Shown here: one piece after another, positions 23,037 to 31,464 of the stretch
How the letters are laid out: every line of letters begins with the position of its first letter
How positions within the stretch are numbered: the stretch's first letter is position 1
Assembly: GCF_014649855.1 (NCBI RefSeq)
Contig: NZ_BMTV01000016.1
Coordinates: forward strand, 62,001 to 126,000
Reading direction: 5' to 3'
DNA length: 64,000 nucleotides
Origin: Streptomyces roseolus
GTDB lineage: Bacteria > Actinomycetota > Actinomycetes > Streptomycetales > Streptomycetaceae
Made by a program: the position numbers and the translations under genes
Notes under the pieces: model-generated
Told to the model about the DNA's origin: nothing
What the model saw: only the letters and a program-made list of their open reading frames with translations
Databases searched by the model: none

Positions 23037-24260
23037 TCAGGGGGCGCCGGTGGTCCTGCGGCCGGAGAGCAGGAAGACGACGGAGCGTTCGCGCTCGGAC
23101 CAGTCGGCCGGATCGAGGCCGACGGCCTGGAGGAGGACGGTCTCGACGGCGTAGCCGCCGGCGGCGAGGGCGGTGCCGATCGCCTCGGCCTCGTCGCGGG
23201 TGGTGGCGTGGGCCGCGATCCGTTCGGGGCGCCGGTCGACGCAGGCGGTGACGACCGGGACGCCGCCGGCGCCGACGCGTACGACGTCGGGTTCGGGGAG
23301 GCTCTCCAGGACGTGCGGGGCACGGCCGGTGACGGTCTGGAGGAGGACGCCGTGGCGACGGGCGGCGGTCTCGGTGCGGACGCGGGCGGCGGGGTCGGCG
23401 TCGACGGCGATGACGGCGGCGCCGAAGCGGGCGGCCTCGACGGCGAAGCTCCCGCCGGCGCTGCCGACGTCCCAGACGAGGTCGCCGGCGCGGGGGCCGA
23501 GCCGGGCGAGCTGGACGGCGCGCAGGGTGGGGTCGTGGCCGACGCCGGGCCGCTCCTCGGAGCCGTGCTCCTCCGGGCGGTCCGCCCAGCCGCGTACGGC
23601 TCCGGCGGCCGGGTCGCTGCCCATCAGCCAGGGGGCGGCGGAGGCTCCGGTGCCGCCGGCGCCGCCGATGACCAGGACGACGTTGGGGTCGCGCCAGGTG
23701 TGGTCGGCGGCCTTGTCGGAGGTGAGGACGGAGACCTGTTCGCGGGTGGTGCCGAGCTGTTCGCAGACGACGAAGGTGCGGTGGACGCCGTCGAGGAGGA
23801 GGGCGAGTTCGGCGGGGCCGGCGCCCGGGGAGGTGAGGACGGCGACCTTGGGGTGGGCGCGGCAGACGTTGACGGCGCGGCGCAGGGTCCTCTCCTGGGC
23901 GACGACGACGCGGGCGTCGTCCCAGGGCATGCCGGCCCGGGCGAAGGCGGCGGCGACGGAGGAGACGGCGGGGACGACCTCGACCTCCAGGCCGTGCTCG
24001 GGGGCGCGCAGGGCGCGGACGACGCCGAAGAAGCCGGGGTCTCCGTCGGCGAGGACGACGGCGGTGCCGCGGTGGCCGGCGATCCGGCGGGCGGCGAGGT
24101 CGACGCTGCCGAGCCGGACGCGCTCGGCGCCGGCGGGCACTTCGGGGAGCGCCAGGTGGTGGGCCGCACCGGCCACCAGGGTGGCGGCCGAGAGCGCGGA
24201 GCCGGCCGCGGCGGTGAGGGGCGAGCCGTCCCAGCCGATCACCGTGACCCGATCGGCCAT
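23037..24260 (-). CDS. cobL: Precorrin-6Y C5,15-methyltransferase (CobL / CbiET)
   Basis: The protein has 407 aa, the usual size of the two-domain enzyme. The N-terminal CbiE-type tetrapyrrole methylase (~1-195) has the expected GDPGFFGVVRALR, VVPAVSSVAAAFARAGMPWDDA and KVAVLTSPGAGPAELA blocks. The C-terminal CbiT domain (~235-400) has GHDPTLRAVQLARLGPRAGDLVWDVGSAGGSFAVEAARFGAAVIAVDAD, an S-adenosylmethionine-binding Rossmann fold. The enzyme methylates C5 and C15 of precorrin-6Y and decarboxylates the C12 acetate in corrin ring synthesis. The ATG at 24260 has GGAGA 8 nt upstream. It lies in the same orientation as bluB-cobT, 315 bp away, so the two are probably separate transcripts. Confidence 0.9.
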   Translation of the reverse strand: MADRVTVIGWDGSPLTAAAGSALSAATLVAGAAHHLALPEVPAGAERVRLGSVDLAARRIAGHRGTAVVLADGDPGFFGVVRALRAPEHGLEVEVVPAVSSVAAAFARAGMPWDDARVVVAQERTLRRAVNVCRAHPKVAVLTSPGAGPAELALLLDGVHRTFVVCEQLGTTREQVSVLTSDKAADHTWRDPNVVLVIGGAGGTGASAAPWLMGSDPAAGAVRGWADRPEEHGSEERPGVGHDPTLRAVQLARLGPRAGDLVWDVGSAGGSFAVEAARFGAAVIAVDADPAARVRTETAARRHGVLLQTVTGRAPHVLESLPEPDVVRVGAGGVPVVTACVDRRPERIAAHATTRDEAEAIGTALAAGGYAVETVLLQAVGLDPADWSERERSVVFLLSGRRTTGAP

Positions 24261-24333
24261 CGCGTCTGTCTCCTGTGGTGTCGTCGCAGGTCGGGGGCGG
24301 GTCGAGCGTACCCCGGGCCGGCGTCCGGAGCGT

Positions 24334-24969
24334 TCAGCTCCAGTCGGTGTACGAGGAGTATCCGGCCTCGGCCATGTGGTCGGCGACGCCGTCGAGGTCC
24401 TCGGGGAGGAGGCCCCAGAGGATGAGGTCGGTGCGGATGTCGGTCCACTCGCCGCTCTCGGTGAGGCTGCGCGCTATCCAGGCGTTGCGCAGCACGCCCT
24501 CGCTGATGCAGCCGATCTTCTGGGCGACCTGCTGGGAGGCGGTGTTGTCGGCGGCGGTGCGGAGCTGGAGGCGTTCGAAGCCCCGGTCGCGGAAGAGCCA
24601 CTGGGCGACGGCGAGGACGGACTCGGTGGCGTAGCCCTCGCCGCGGGCCCAGGGGGCGGTGACGTACGCGACCTCGGTGGCCCGGACGCGCCAGTCGGTG
24701 GAGTGGAGGTGGACGGTGCCGACCAGACGCTGTGTCAGGAACTCGGTGACGGCGAAGACGATGCCGTGGCCGTCGGTCCGTTCGGCGGGGGCGATCCGGC
24801 GGACCCACTCCTCGGCGTGGGCGCGGGTGTACGGGTGCGGCACCGTGGTCCAGGCGGTGACGAGTTCGTCGTTCATCATCTCGACGAAGGCGGGGATGTC
24901 GGTCTCCTCGTACGGGCGCAGCACCAGTCGCTCCGTGTTGATGGAGACGTCCGGGAAGGTGGTAGTCAT
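24334..24969 (-). CDS. GNAT acetyltransferase, RimJ/RimL type
   Basis: The protein has 211 aa. It starts TERLVLRPYEETDIPAFVEMMND, the standard RimJ/L opening, followed by the acetyl-CoA loop APWARGEGYATESVLAVAQWLF (~115-136) and RLQLRTAADNTASQQVAQKIGC (~143-164). It probably N-acetylates a protein N-terminus or small amine. The ATG at 24969 has GGAG 6 nt upstream. The downstream cobL gene is unrelated in function and 73 bp away. Confidence 0.87.
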   Translation of the reverse strand: MTTTFPDVSINTERLVLRPYEETDIPAFVEMMNDELVTAWTTVPHPYTRAHAEEWVRRIAPAERTDGHGIVFAVTEFLTQRLVGTVHLHSTDWRVRATEVAYVTAPWARGEGYATESVLAVAQWLFRDRGFERLQLRTAADNTASQQVAQKIGCISEGVLRNAWIARSLTESGEWTDIRTDLILWGLLPEDLDGVADHMAEAGYSSYTDWS

Positions 24970-25047
24970 GCGCAGCTCCATACGTGAAGACCGTGAAGGC
25001 ACAGCATGCAGCATGGCGTGGCCGACGCGCATGCGCGGGTGCGCACA

Positions 25048-25081
25048 AGGCCCCGCGCGCCGGACGGGGCGGGCGGGGCCT
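25048..25081 (-). terminator. Terminator of the metNIQ operon
   Basis: AGGCCCCGC at 25048-25056 and its complement at 25073-25081, with further GC pairing inside, form a hairpin 27 bp after the metQ stop. Confidence 0.6.
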
Positions 25082-25107
25082 CGTGGTGAAGGACCGTACC
25101 GGGGGCC

Positions 25108-25962
25108 TTACTCGGCGGCACCGAAGGCGGGGGTGACGGAGCCCTTGTAGGTGTCCTCGATGTACTTCTTCACCTCGGGGGAGTTGAGGAGCTTGGCGAG
25201 CTTCTCGACGCGGGGGTCGTTCTCGTTGCCCTTCTTGACGGCGAGGAGGTTGGCGTAGGGGTTGCCCTCGCCCTTCTCCAGGACGAGGGCGTCCTTCGCC
25301 GGGGAGAGGTCGGCCTCGATCGCGTAGTTGCCGTTGATGACGGCGGCGTCGACGTCGTTCAGGGCGCGGGGCACGGTGGCGGCCTCCAGCTCCTTGAACT
25401 CCAGGCCCTTCTTGTCGGTGATGTCGGAGAGCTTGGCGTCGGTGCCGGCGCCGTCCTTGAGGGTGATGAGGCCGTTGTCGGCGAGGAGGTGGAGCGCGCG
25501 GCCCTCGTTGGTGGTGTCGTTGGGGACGGCGATCGTCTGGCCGGCCTTGATGTCCTTGAGGGACTTCACGGACTTGGAGTAGACGCCGAGCGGCTCCAGG
25601 TGGACGTCGACCACGGGGACGATGGTGGTCTTGTTCTTCGCGTTGAAGTCGTCCAGGTAGGGCTTGTGCTGGAAGAAGTTGGCGTCGACCTGGCCGTTCT
25701 GGGTGGCGGTGTTCGGCAGGACGTAGTCCGTGAACTCCTTCACCTCCAGCTTCAGGCCCTCCTCGGCGGCCAGGTTGTCCTGGACGAACTTGAGGATGTC
25801 GGCGTGGGGCGTCGGGGACGCGGCGACGACGAGCGCCTTGTCGGCGGAGCCGGCCTTGTCCTTGGCGGAGGCCGGGTCCGAGGAGGTGCCGCAGGCGGTG
25901 AGGCCGAGGGTGAGGGCGGTGACGGAAGCGAAGCCGGCGGCGAGCTTGATGTTCTTGCGCAC
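25108..25962 (-). CDS. metQ: MetQ-type methionine-binding lipoprotein
   Basis: The protein has 284 aa. A lipoprotein signal peptide is evident: basic RKNIK, hydrophobic core, and lipobox LTAC at residues ~21-24 (mature Cys 24). The mature part has the NlpA/MetQ signature HADILKFV...LKLEVKEFTDYVLPN, DANFFQHKPYLDDFN, and IAVPNDTTNEGRALHLLADNGLI. It is anchored outside the membrane and delivers methionine (possibly D-methionine) to MetI. The GTG at 25962 has a GAGG site 8 nt upstream. It is the last gene of metN-metI-metQ, 77 bp after metI. Confidence 0.94.
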   Translation of the reverse strand: MRKNIKLAAGFASVTALTLGLTACGTSSDPASAKDKAGSADKALVVAASPTPHADILKFVQDNLAAEEGLKLEVKEFTDYVLPNTATQNGQVDANFFQHKPYLDDFNAKNKTTIVPVVDVHLEPLGVYSKSVKSLKDIKAGQTIAVPNDTTNEGRALHLLADNGLITLKDGAGTDAKLSDITDKKGLEFKELEAATVPRALNDVDAAVINGNYAIEADLSPAKDALVLEKGEGNPYANLLAVKKGNENDPRVEKLAKLLNSPEVKKYIEDTYKGSVTPAFGAAE

Positions 25963-26039
25963 GAAGAGTGCCTCTTTCTTGTGGAGCGGTGGACGCCTGG
26001 ACAACAAGTCCTGGCTCAGGGGGGTGGTCCGGGGGGCCG

Positions 26040-26708
26040 TCAGGCGGTGCGGCCGCGGCGGGCGAGGAGCCGTACGACTCCGTCGCCGAGGAGCTGGACG
26101 ATCGTGACGATGGCGACCAGGACGACGACGGTGACGAGCATGAAGGTGGTGTCGAAGCGCTGGTAGCCGTAGGTGACGGCCTTGGAGCCGAGGCCCTCGC
26201 CACCGACCGCGCCGGCCATCGCGGAGTAGCCGATGAGCACGATGACGGTGGTGGTGACCGCGGCGACCAGCGAGGGCAGGGCCTGCGGGAGCAGCACCTT
26301 GCGGACGATGGTCGGGATGCCGCCGCCCATGGACTGGACGGCTTCGACGAGCCCGTGGTCGACCTCGCGGATCGCGGTCTCGACGAGGCGCGCGAAGAAG
26401 GGGATGGCGCCGATGGCGAGCGGCACGATCATCGCGGTGGGGCCGATGAAGGTGCCGACGACGAAGGTCGTGAAGGGGATCAGGGCGATCAGCAGGATGA
26501 TGAACGGCAGCGAGCGGCCGATGTTCACGATCGCACCGACGACCTTGTTGACGGGCCGGTTCTGCAGCAGTCCGCCCTTGTCGGTGAGGACGAGGAGGAT
26601 GCCGAGCGGGAGGCCGCCGACGATGGTGACGACGGTGGCCCACAGGACCATGTAGAGGGTGTCGATCGTGCCCTGTTCGAGCAGGGGGCGCATCTCTTCC
26701 CAGGTCAC
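26040..26708 (-). CDS. metI: Methionine ABC transporter permease MetI
   Basis: The protein has 222 aa with five predicted transmembrane segments, normal for MetI. The permease EAA loop is EAVQSMGGGIPTIVRKVLLPQALPSL (~130-155), which docks to MetN. The GTG at 26708 overlaps the metN stop in a GTGA junction and has GGAGAG upstream, so the two are translated together. Confidence 0.94.
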   Translation of the reverse strand: MTWEEMRPLLEQGTIDTLYMVLWATVVTIVGGLPLGILLVLTDKGGLLQNRPVNKVVGAIVNIGRSLPFIILLIALIPFTTFVVGTFIGPTAMIVPLAIGAIPFFARLVETAIREVDHGLVEAVQSMGGGIPTIVRKVLLPQALPSLVAAVTTTVIVLIGYSAMAGAVGGEGLGSKAVTYGYQRFDTTFMLVTVVVLVAIVTIVQLLGDGVVRLLARRGRTA

Positions 26709-27778
26709 TTGGCACTCTCCTTCACGAGCACGTGCGGCTGCTGTACGGGGACGGCGGGGGCGGCCTCGCCGTGGGCGTCGTCGACGGGCTCGACCTGGAG
26801 GCCCTGCTCGCGCAGGAAGCCGATCGGGACGACGTTCTCCTCGTACCGTCCGGGCAGTTCGATCCGCATCCGGCCGATCTGCTTCCCGCCGACGGTGTCC
26901 ATCGCGGCTCCGAGGATGGAGATGTCGATGTTGTACGTGCGGGAGAGCTGGGAGATCACCGGCTGGGTGGCGGCCTCGCCGTGGAAGGTGACGTCGACGA
27001 CGGTGCGGTCGGCGCCGGTGGCCCGGCCGCTGACGGGGAAGAGCTCGGCGGCCAGCTGGGAGCCGGGGGTGGCGAGGAGTTCGGCGACCGTGCCGGACTC
27101 GACGATCCGGCCCTTCCGCATGAGGGCGGCGGAGTCGCAGACGGTCTTGACGACGTCCATCTCGTGCGTGATGAGCAGGACGGTGAGGCCGAGCTGCCGG
27201 TTGAGGTCGCGCAGGAGCTGGAGGATCGAGCGGGTGGTCTCCGGGTCGAGGGCGCTGGTGGCCTCGTCGGAGAGGAGGACCTTGGGCTCGCCGGCGAGGG
27301 CGCGGGCGATGCCGACGCGCTGCTTCTGGCCGCCGGAGAGCTGGCCCGGGTAGTTCTTCGCCTTGTCGGCGAGGCCGACGAGGTCGAGGAGTTCGAGGGC
27401 CCGGCGGGAGCGCTCCGCGCCCGGGACGCCGAGGATCTCCAGGGGGAGCTCGATGTTGTCCTTGACGGTGCGCGAGGACAGCAGGTTGAAGTGCTGGAAG
27501 ACCATGCCGATGCTGCTGCGCGCCCGGCGGAGGTCCTTGCCGGCGCGGCGGCCCTTGCCGGCGAGGGCGGTGAGGTCGACGCCGTCGACGGTCACCGTGC
27601 CGGAGGTGGGGCGCTCCAGGAGGTTGACGCAGCGGATGAGGGAGGACTTGCCGGCGCCGCTCTGGCCGATCACGCCGAAGACCTCGCCCTCGCGGACGTG
27701 GAGGTCGACGCCGTCCAGGGCGGTGACCTGGCGGCCACGTGACTCGTAGACCTTGGTCAGGCCCGAAGTGGTGATCAC
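26705..27778 (-). CDS. metN: Methionine ABC transporter ATP-binding protein MetN
   Basis: The protein has 357 aa. Walker A GQSGAGKSS (~38), Q-loop VFQHFNLL, signature LSGGQKQR (~140), Walker B VLLSDEATSALD and H-loop LLITHEMD are all present. The C-terminal NIL domain (~245-325, VVDVTFHGEAATQPVISQLSR) is the methionine-sensing module that causes trans-inhibition of uptake when cytoplasmic methionine is high. The start is uncertain: GTG at 27778 has GGAAA at good spacing and matches the family opening (ITTSGLTKVYESRGR); GTG at 27793 adds five residues with no ribosome site. A candidate leader peptide ORF lies 209 bp upstream. Confidence 0.94.
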   Translation of the reverse strand: MITTSGLTKVYESRGRQVTALDGVDLHVREGEVFGVIGQSGAGKSSLIRCVNLLERPTSGTVTVDGVDLTALAGKGRRAGKDLRRARSSIGMVFQHFNLLSSRTVKDNIELPLEILGVPGAERSRRALELLDLVGLADKAKNYPGQLSGGQKQRVGIARALAGEPKVLLSDEATSALDPETTRSILQLLRDLNRQLGLTVLLITHEMDVVKTVCDSAALMRKGRIVESGTVAELLATPGSQLAAELFPVSGRATGADRTVVDVTFHGEAATQPVISQLSRTYNIDISILGAAMDTVGGKQIGRMRIELPGRYEENVVPIGFLREQGLQVEPVDDAHGEAAPAVPVQQPHVLVKESAK

Positions 27779-28328
27779 AGGGGTTTCCGTCACTGTCGAG
27801 TGCGCGACGCGTGGGTCCGCCGTGCACGGGGCATTCGTCAATCGGACAGTCAGGCGCACGGGGGCCGTACCGGCGGGGCCGGGGCGGCGGTGTGCGCGGG
27901 GCGGGCACGTTCCGGCGCCGGTGGGGCGGTCGGAATCGGCTCGGCCGTCGGGTCTCGCTTCGGGGCGCGAGGCTCAGGCGGGGGCCCTCAGATGGCGCAC
28001 ATTCGACACATGCGAGGAGCACCGGGCGTCTGGATCGCCTCGGTCGCAAGGATGCGGCTGCTCGTCGTGGTCATGGCTGCAAGTAAAGCATGCGCAGGTG
28101 CGAACGAAAGTCCGGTGTCCGCATTCCGGACGTCGCTGAGACACAGGGCGGACGGCCGTACGGGGATCCCCGCCGTGCGCGGCCTGCGCGGGAGCCGGTC
28201 CGGGCGGGGCGCCCGCGGGGGCGGGGCGAGGGCGGGATGTGGCCAAGGCCACGGTCTCCGGACGGGGCTCGACGGGCTCGACGGGGCCGAGCGCATCGGG
28301 CCATTCGGCCCGTAATACCCTCGGGCGC
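27779..28328. other. 550-bp divergent region between metN and a membrane protein gene
   Basis: The region contains the candidate Met/Cys leader ORF on the minus strand (27988-28074) with its weak promoter. On the plus strand a TAATAC -10-like element lies near 28313, 10 bp before the membrane protein start. Between the leader and metN I saw short self-complementary GC blocks (for example ccggcgccgg at 27912-27921) but no clear terminator or antiterminator pair. Confidence 0.5.
27988..28074 (-). CDS. Candidate leader peptide of the metNIQ operon (28 aa, ends MCRMCAI)
   Basis: A 28-residue ORF starts at ATG 28074 and ends ...PRMCRMCAI before TGA. The two Met-Cys pairs are encoded ATG TGT CGA ATG TGC. 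This concentration of Met and Cys codons with the rare codons TGT and CGA, just upstream of a methionine importer, is what a ribosome-stalling attenuator would look like. No ribosome site precedes the ATG, but a TTTACT element (28087-28082) lies 7 nt upstream, so a leaderless transcript is plausible. No alternative structures could be proven by eye. It may be a chance ORF. Confidence 0.4.
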   Translation of the reverse strand: MTTTSSRILATEAIQTPGAPRMCRMCAI

Positions 28329-28691
28329 ATGCTTGACGCCCTCACGGTCGCGGTCTCGGTGGCCGCGCTCGCCCTCGCCGCCTGGTGCGGCTTCGCCGCC
28401 TACCGGGACCAGCCCACCAAGGACTGGCACTTCATCGGCATGGCCGTGGTGACCTTCCTGGTCCTGGTCCAGCTGATCGTCGGCATCGTGCAGCTGGTCC
28501 GCGGCGAGACGGCCGAGGAGGGGACGGTCATCTTCGTCTCCTACCTGCTCGGCGCGCTGTGCGCGGTGCCGATCGCCGGCTTCATGTCGCTGGCGGAGCG
28601 GAGCCGCTGGGGTTCGGCGACGGTGGCGGCGGGCGCGGTCGTGCTCGCCGTCCTGGAGGTGCGTCTCTTCGACATCTGGACGGTGGGCTGA
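28329..28691 (+). CDS. Four-helix integral membrane protein, unknown function
   Basis: The protein has 120 aa with four hydrophobic segments: LTVAVSVAALALAAWCGFAAY, FIGMAVVTFLVLVQLIVGIVQLV, VIFVSYLLGALCAVPIAGFM and ATVAAGAVVLAVLEVRLF. Short charged loops contain RGETAEEG. No family signature is known to me. The ATG at 28329 follows a TAATAC -10-like box at only 10 bp, so its mRNA may have a very short leader. It is 2 bp from the next gene, so both are probably one operon and may form a small membrane complex. Confidence 0.75.
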   Translation: MLDALTVAVSVAALALAAWCGFAAYRDQPTKDWHFIGMAVVTFLVLVQLIVGIVQLVRGETAEEGTVIFVSYLLGALCAVPIAGFMSLAERSRWGSATVAAGAVVLAVLEVRLFDIWTVG

Positions 28692-28693
28692 CC

Positions 28694-29122
28694 ATGGCGG
28701 AGACGGTGGGGGCGACGGAGTCCGCGGAGCGGCGGACCCGGCTCGTCAAGGGCCCGGGCATGCTGCTGGTGTGGCTGTACGGCGTGATGTCGGTGGGCGC
28801 GGTCTCGCGCTCGATCTACCAGGTGTCGACCGAGTTCGACCGGGCCCCGCTGGCGTACGCGCTCTCGGCGGTGGCGGCGGTCGTGTACGTCTTCATCACG
28901 TACACGCTGGTCCGCGGCGGGGAGGCGGCCCGCAGGGCGGCGCTGGTGTGCTGCGCCGCCGAGCTCGCGGGCGTCCTGGTGGTGGGCACGTGGACGCTGG
29001 TCGACCCGTCCGCCTTCCCGGACGCGACGGTCTGGTCGGACTTCGGGTACGGCTACGTCTTCATCCCGGTGCTGCTGCCGCTGACGGGCATCTGGTGGCT
29101 CAGGCGGTCGCGTACCGCCTGA
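28694..29122 (+). CDS. Integral membrane protein paired with the preceding gene
   Basis: The protein has 142 aa with a charged N-terminus (~20 residues) and four hydrophobic segments, including GMLLVWLYGVMSVGAVSRSIYQV, YALSAVAAVVYVFITYTLV, AALVCCAAELAGVLVVGTWTLV and GYVFIPVLLPLTGIWWL. It is conserved in layout with other Streptomyces proteins annotated only as membrane proteins. It is immediately downstream of the other four-helix protein and convergent with the acetyltransferase gene 6 bp away. No function can be assigned. Confidence 0.75.
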   Translation: MAETVGATESAERRTRLVKGPGMLLVWLYGVMSVGAVSRSIYQVSTEFDRAPLAYALSAVAAVVYVFITYTLVRGGEAARRAALVCCAAELAGVLVVGTWTLVDPSAFPDATVWSDFGYGYVFIPVLLPLTGIWWLRRSRTA

Positions 29123-29128
29123 GCGGCG

Positions 29129-29608
29129 TCAGGCGGCCTTCTCCAGGGTGACGAGGGTGAGCCGGGGGCCGACCTCGCGGGTGCCGACCTGGGCGTAGCC
29201 CCGGGCGCGGTAGAGGCGGAGGTTCCCCTCGCTGCGGTGGCCGGTGAAGAGCTGGAAGCGCTTGGGGGCGGTGCCCGCCCCGGCGAAGTGGCGCTCGATG
29301 GCGTCGAGGAGCCGGCCGCCGATGCCGTGGCGGCGCAGCCGCGGGTGGACGATGAGCTTGGCGATGTGGACGGTGCCGTCCTCGTCGGTGCGGGCGCGGA
29401 CGGAGGCGACGACCTCGTCGCCGAGCCGGGCGACCAGGGCGTGGCCCTCCGCGAGTTCGGCGCGGACGGCGTCGAGCGGCTGGGTGAGCGGTTCGATGGA
29501 CCAGTCGCCGTACAGCTCGGCCTCGCTCTGGTAGCAGAGGTACTGGAGCTTCAGGATCTGCTCCGCGTCGTCCGCGGCCGCTGCCGAGATGGTCACACTC
29601 AGGCCCAT
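29129..29608 (-). CDS. GNAT acetyltransferase
   Basis: The protein has 159 aa. Motif A is KLIVHPRLRRHGIGGRLLDAIERHF (~83-107, RRHGIG as the pyrophosphate loop), followed by FQLFTGHRSEGNLRLYRARGYAQVG. It is a single-domain N-acetyltransferase of unknown substrate. I preferred the ATG at 29608 (GGGAGG 9 nt upstream) to one seven codons earlier. Confidence 0.87.
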   Translation of the reverse strand: MGLSVTISAAAADDAEQILKLQYLCYQSEAELYGDWSIEPLTQPLDAVRAELAEGHALVARLGDEVVASVRARTDEDGTVHIAKLIVHPRLRRHGIGGRLLDAIERHFAGAGTAPKRFQLFTGHRSEGNLRLYRARGYAQVGTREVGPRLTLVTLEKAA

Positions 29609-29633
29609 GTGCGCATGCCTCCCGCTCATCTGA

Positions 29634-30176
29634 TCACCGATCGGTACCCCGCACCCTTCCCCGTCGGCCGGATGCGGGAACCTCCGCCGCGAGCATTCTG
29701 CGCAGGCATCCCAGGCAACGGGAACGCATCGGCCCCAGACTGCCTTGTGAGATACCCAACGTTCCTGCGATTTCCCGGTAGGTGGGGTCGGCGGGGTCGA
29801 GCATCGCGTGCAGGAGGCGGGGGCAGCGGCCGGGCGTCCGGGTGACGGCGGCGCGCAGGGTGCGGCGGCGTTCGGCGGTGAGCGCGGAGCCCTCGGGGCC
29901 CAGGGCCTCGTGGCGCGCGTCGGGCGGCGCGTCGCCGTGGTACGGGCGCTCCCGGCCGCTGGTGCGGCGGGCCAGGCGGGCCTCGGCGCGGACGGCGCGG
30001 CGGAGCCAGGCGGCGGGGCGCTCGGGGGCGCCGTCGGCGCTGAGCCGCTCCAGGAGACGGAGCCAGACGGCCTGTTCGAGGTCGGCGGGGTCGATCCCGG
30101 CGGCCGCGGCCTCGGCGCGCGACTCGGCGGCCAGCAGCGGGGTGAGGGTGGCGAGGAGGGTTTCCGGGGAGGTCAT
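29634..30176 (-). CDS. ECF-like RNA polymerase sigma factor
   Basis: The protein has 180 aa. The N-terminal half has a sigma-2-like helix set (DPADLEQAVWLRLLERL...RPAAWLRRAVRAEARLARR, ~28-70). The C-terminal half has a sigma-4 helix-turn-helix (PTYREIAGTLGISQGSLGPMRSRCLGCLRRML, ~130-162). The region between is Arg/Pro-rich. It would direct RNA polymerase to a small regulon. No anti-sigma gene is adjacent, so control must act elsewhere or through expression. The start is ambiguous: ATG at 30176 or GTG three codons earlier, neither with a strong ribosome site. Confidence 0.78.
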   Translation of the reverse strand: MTSPETLLATLTPLLAAESRAEAAAAGIDPADLEQAVWLRLLERLSADGAPERPAAWLRRAVRAEARLARRTSGRERPYHGDAPPDARHEALGPEGSALTAERRRTLRAAVTRTPGRCPRLLHAMLDPADPTYREIAGTLGISQGSLGPMRSRCLGCLRRMLAAEVPASGRRGRVRGTDR

Positions 30177-30282
30177 GCCCGCCACGATGCGGCGGCGCGG
30201 GGGCGCGGTTGCGTCCCCGCGGGGGAACCACCCGGTCGGCGTACGGCGGCGCGGCGCCGGCCGACCGGGCGGCGGGCCCGGG

Positions 30283-31464
30283 TCAGCGGCCGGCGAAGTC
30301 CGCGGCGGCGAGCAGGGCCGTGTCCGGGTTGTCGGAGAAGACGCCGTCGATGCCGGTCTCGAAGTACCGCCGCAGGGCGCCGAAGGCGTCGCCGTAGGCG
30401 GCCGGGTCGGTGCCCCGGCGGAAGTCGGCCGGCAGGAAGGCGTTCTCGTTGCGCTGGGTGTACGGGTGGAGGATCAGGCCTTCGGCGTGGGCGTCCCGCA
30501 CCAGGGTGGTGGGAGTGGTGAGGCGGCCCGCGGCGTCCTTGGGGATCACCAGGTCGAGGGTGGGGCCGATGCCCTGGGCGTACGAGGCGATCCAGCGCAG
30601 TCCGGCCGGGGTGACGAGGTCGGCGACGGTGCGCGGGTCGCCGGACTCGACGAAGTCCCAGGGGCGGGTGTTCGCGCCGGAGAGCAGCACCACCAGCGGG
30701 GAGTCGACCAGCTTCGACAGGCGCTGGACGCTGCCGGGCTCGAAGGACTGGAGGAAGACGGCGGAGTCCGCGCGGTGGCGGCCGTAGCGGCGGAGCAGCT
30801 TCGCCAGGCGCTCCTCCAGGCCGAGGCCGAGGGAGCGGAAGTAGGTGGGGTGCTTGGTCTCGACGTGGAGCCAGATCTCGCGGCCCCGGCGGCGGCCCTC
30901 CTCGTCGGCCCAGCGCAGGACCTCCTCGAAGGTGGGGACGGTCCAGCGGCCGTCGTAGAGGGTGTTCTCCTGGCGGGTGCCGGGGATGCGCTCCTTGGCG
31001 CGCAGGGTCTTCAGCTCGGCGAGGGTGAAGTCCTCGGTGAACCAGCCGGTGTAGGCGACCCCGTCGACGGTCTTGGTGGTCTTCCGGGCGGCGAACTCCG
31101 GGTGGTCGGCGACGTCCGTGGTGCCGGTGATGTCGTTCTCGTGGCGGCAGACCAGGTGACCGTCCTTGGTGGGGACGAGGTCCTGCTCGATGACGTGGGC
31201 GCCGAGGTCCAGGGCGTGCCGGTAGGAGCCCAGGGTGTGCTCGGGGCGGTAGCCGCTGGCGCCCCGGTGGGCGATGACGGTGGGGACGGGGAGCGAGCGG
31301 AAGCCGCGGCCGTGCCCGTGGCCCCGGTCGTGCGGGCGGCCGGTCTCGGCGGCCCGCGCGGCGCCCGCGCCGGCGGCGAGCCCGGCGGAGACGCCGAACG
31401 CGGCGGCGCCGGCCGCTCCGAGTACCGTGCGGCGTGCCGGGGTCCGGGGTGCGCCCTGGGTCAT
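30283..31464 (-). CDS. Secreted glycerophosphodiester phosphodiesterase
   Basis: The protein has 393 aa. The N-terminus has a Tat-type signal (ARRTVLGAAGAAAFGVSAGLAAGAGAARA, twin Arg at ~11-12), so the folded enzyme is exported. The mature domain has the GDPD motifs VIAHRGASGYRPEHTLGSY (~62-80), EQDLVPTKDGHLVCRHE and IWLHVETKHPTYF. It resembles the GlpQ/UgpQ TIM barrel with the catalytic His-x-His pair replaced in spacing by HRG...H. It hydrolyses glycerophosphodiesters from lipid or teichoic-acid turnover to glycerol-3-phosphate and alcohol. The ATG at 31464 has a perfect AGGAGG 6 nt upstream. Confidence 0.92.
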   Translation of the reverse strand: MTQGAPRTPARRTVLGAAGAAAFGVSAGLAAGAGAARAAETGRPHDRGHGHGRGFRSLPVPTVIAHRGASGYRPEHTLGSYRHALDLGAHVIEQDLVPTKDGHLVCRHENDITGTTDVADHPEFAARKTTKTVDGVAYTGWFTEDFTLAELKTLRAKERIPGTRQENTLYDGRWTVPTFEEVLRWADEEGRRRGREIWLHVETKHPTYFRSLGLGLEERLAKLLRRYGRHRADSAVFLQSFEPGSVQRLSKLVDSPLVVLLSGANTRPWDFVESGDPRTVADLVTPAGLRWIASYAQGIGPTLDLVIPKDAAGRLTTPTTLVRDAHAEGLILHPYTQRNENAFLPADFRRGTDPAAYGDAFGALRRYFETGIDGVFSDNPDTALLAAADFAGR

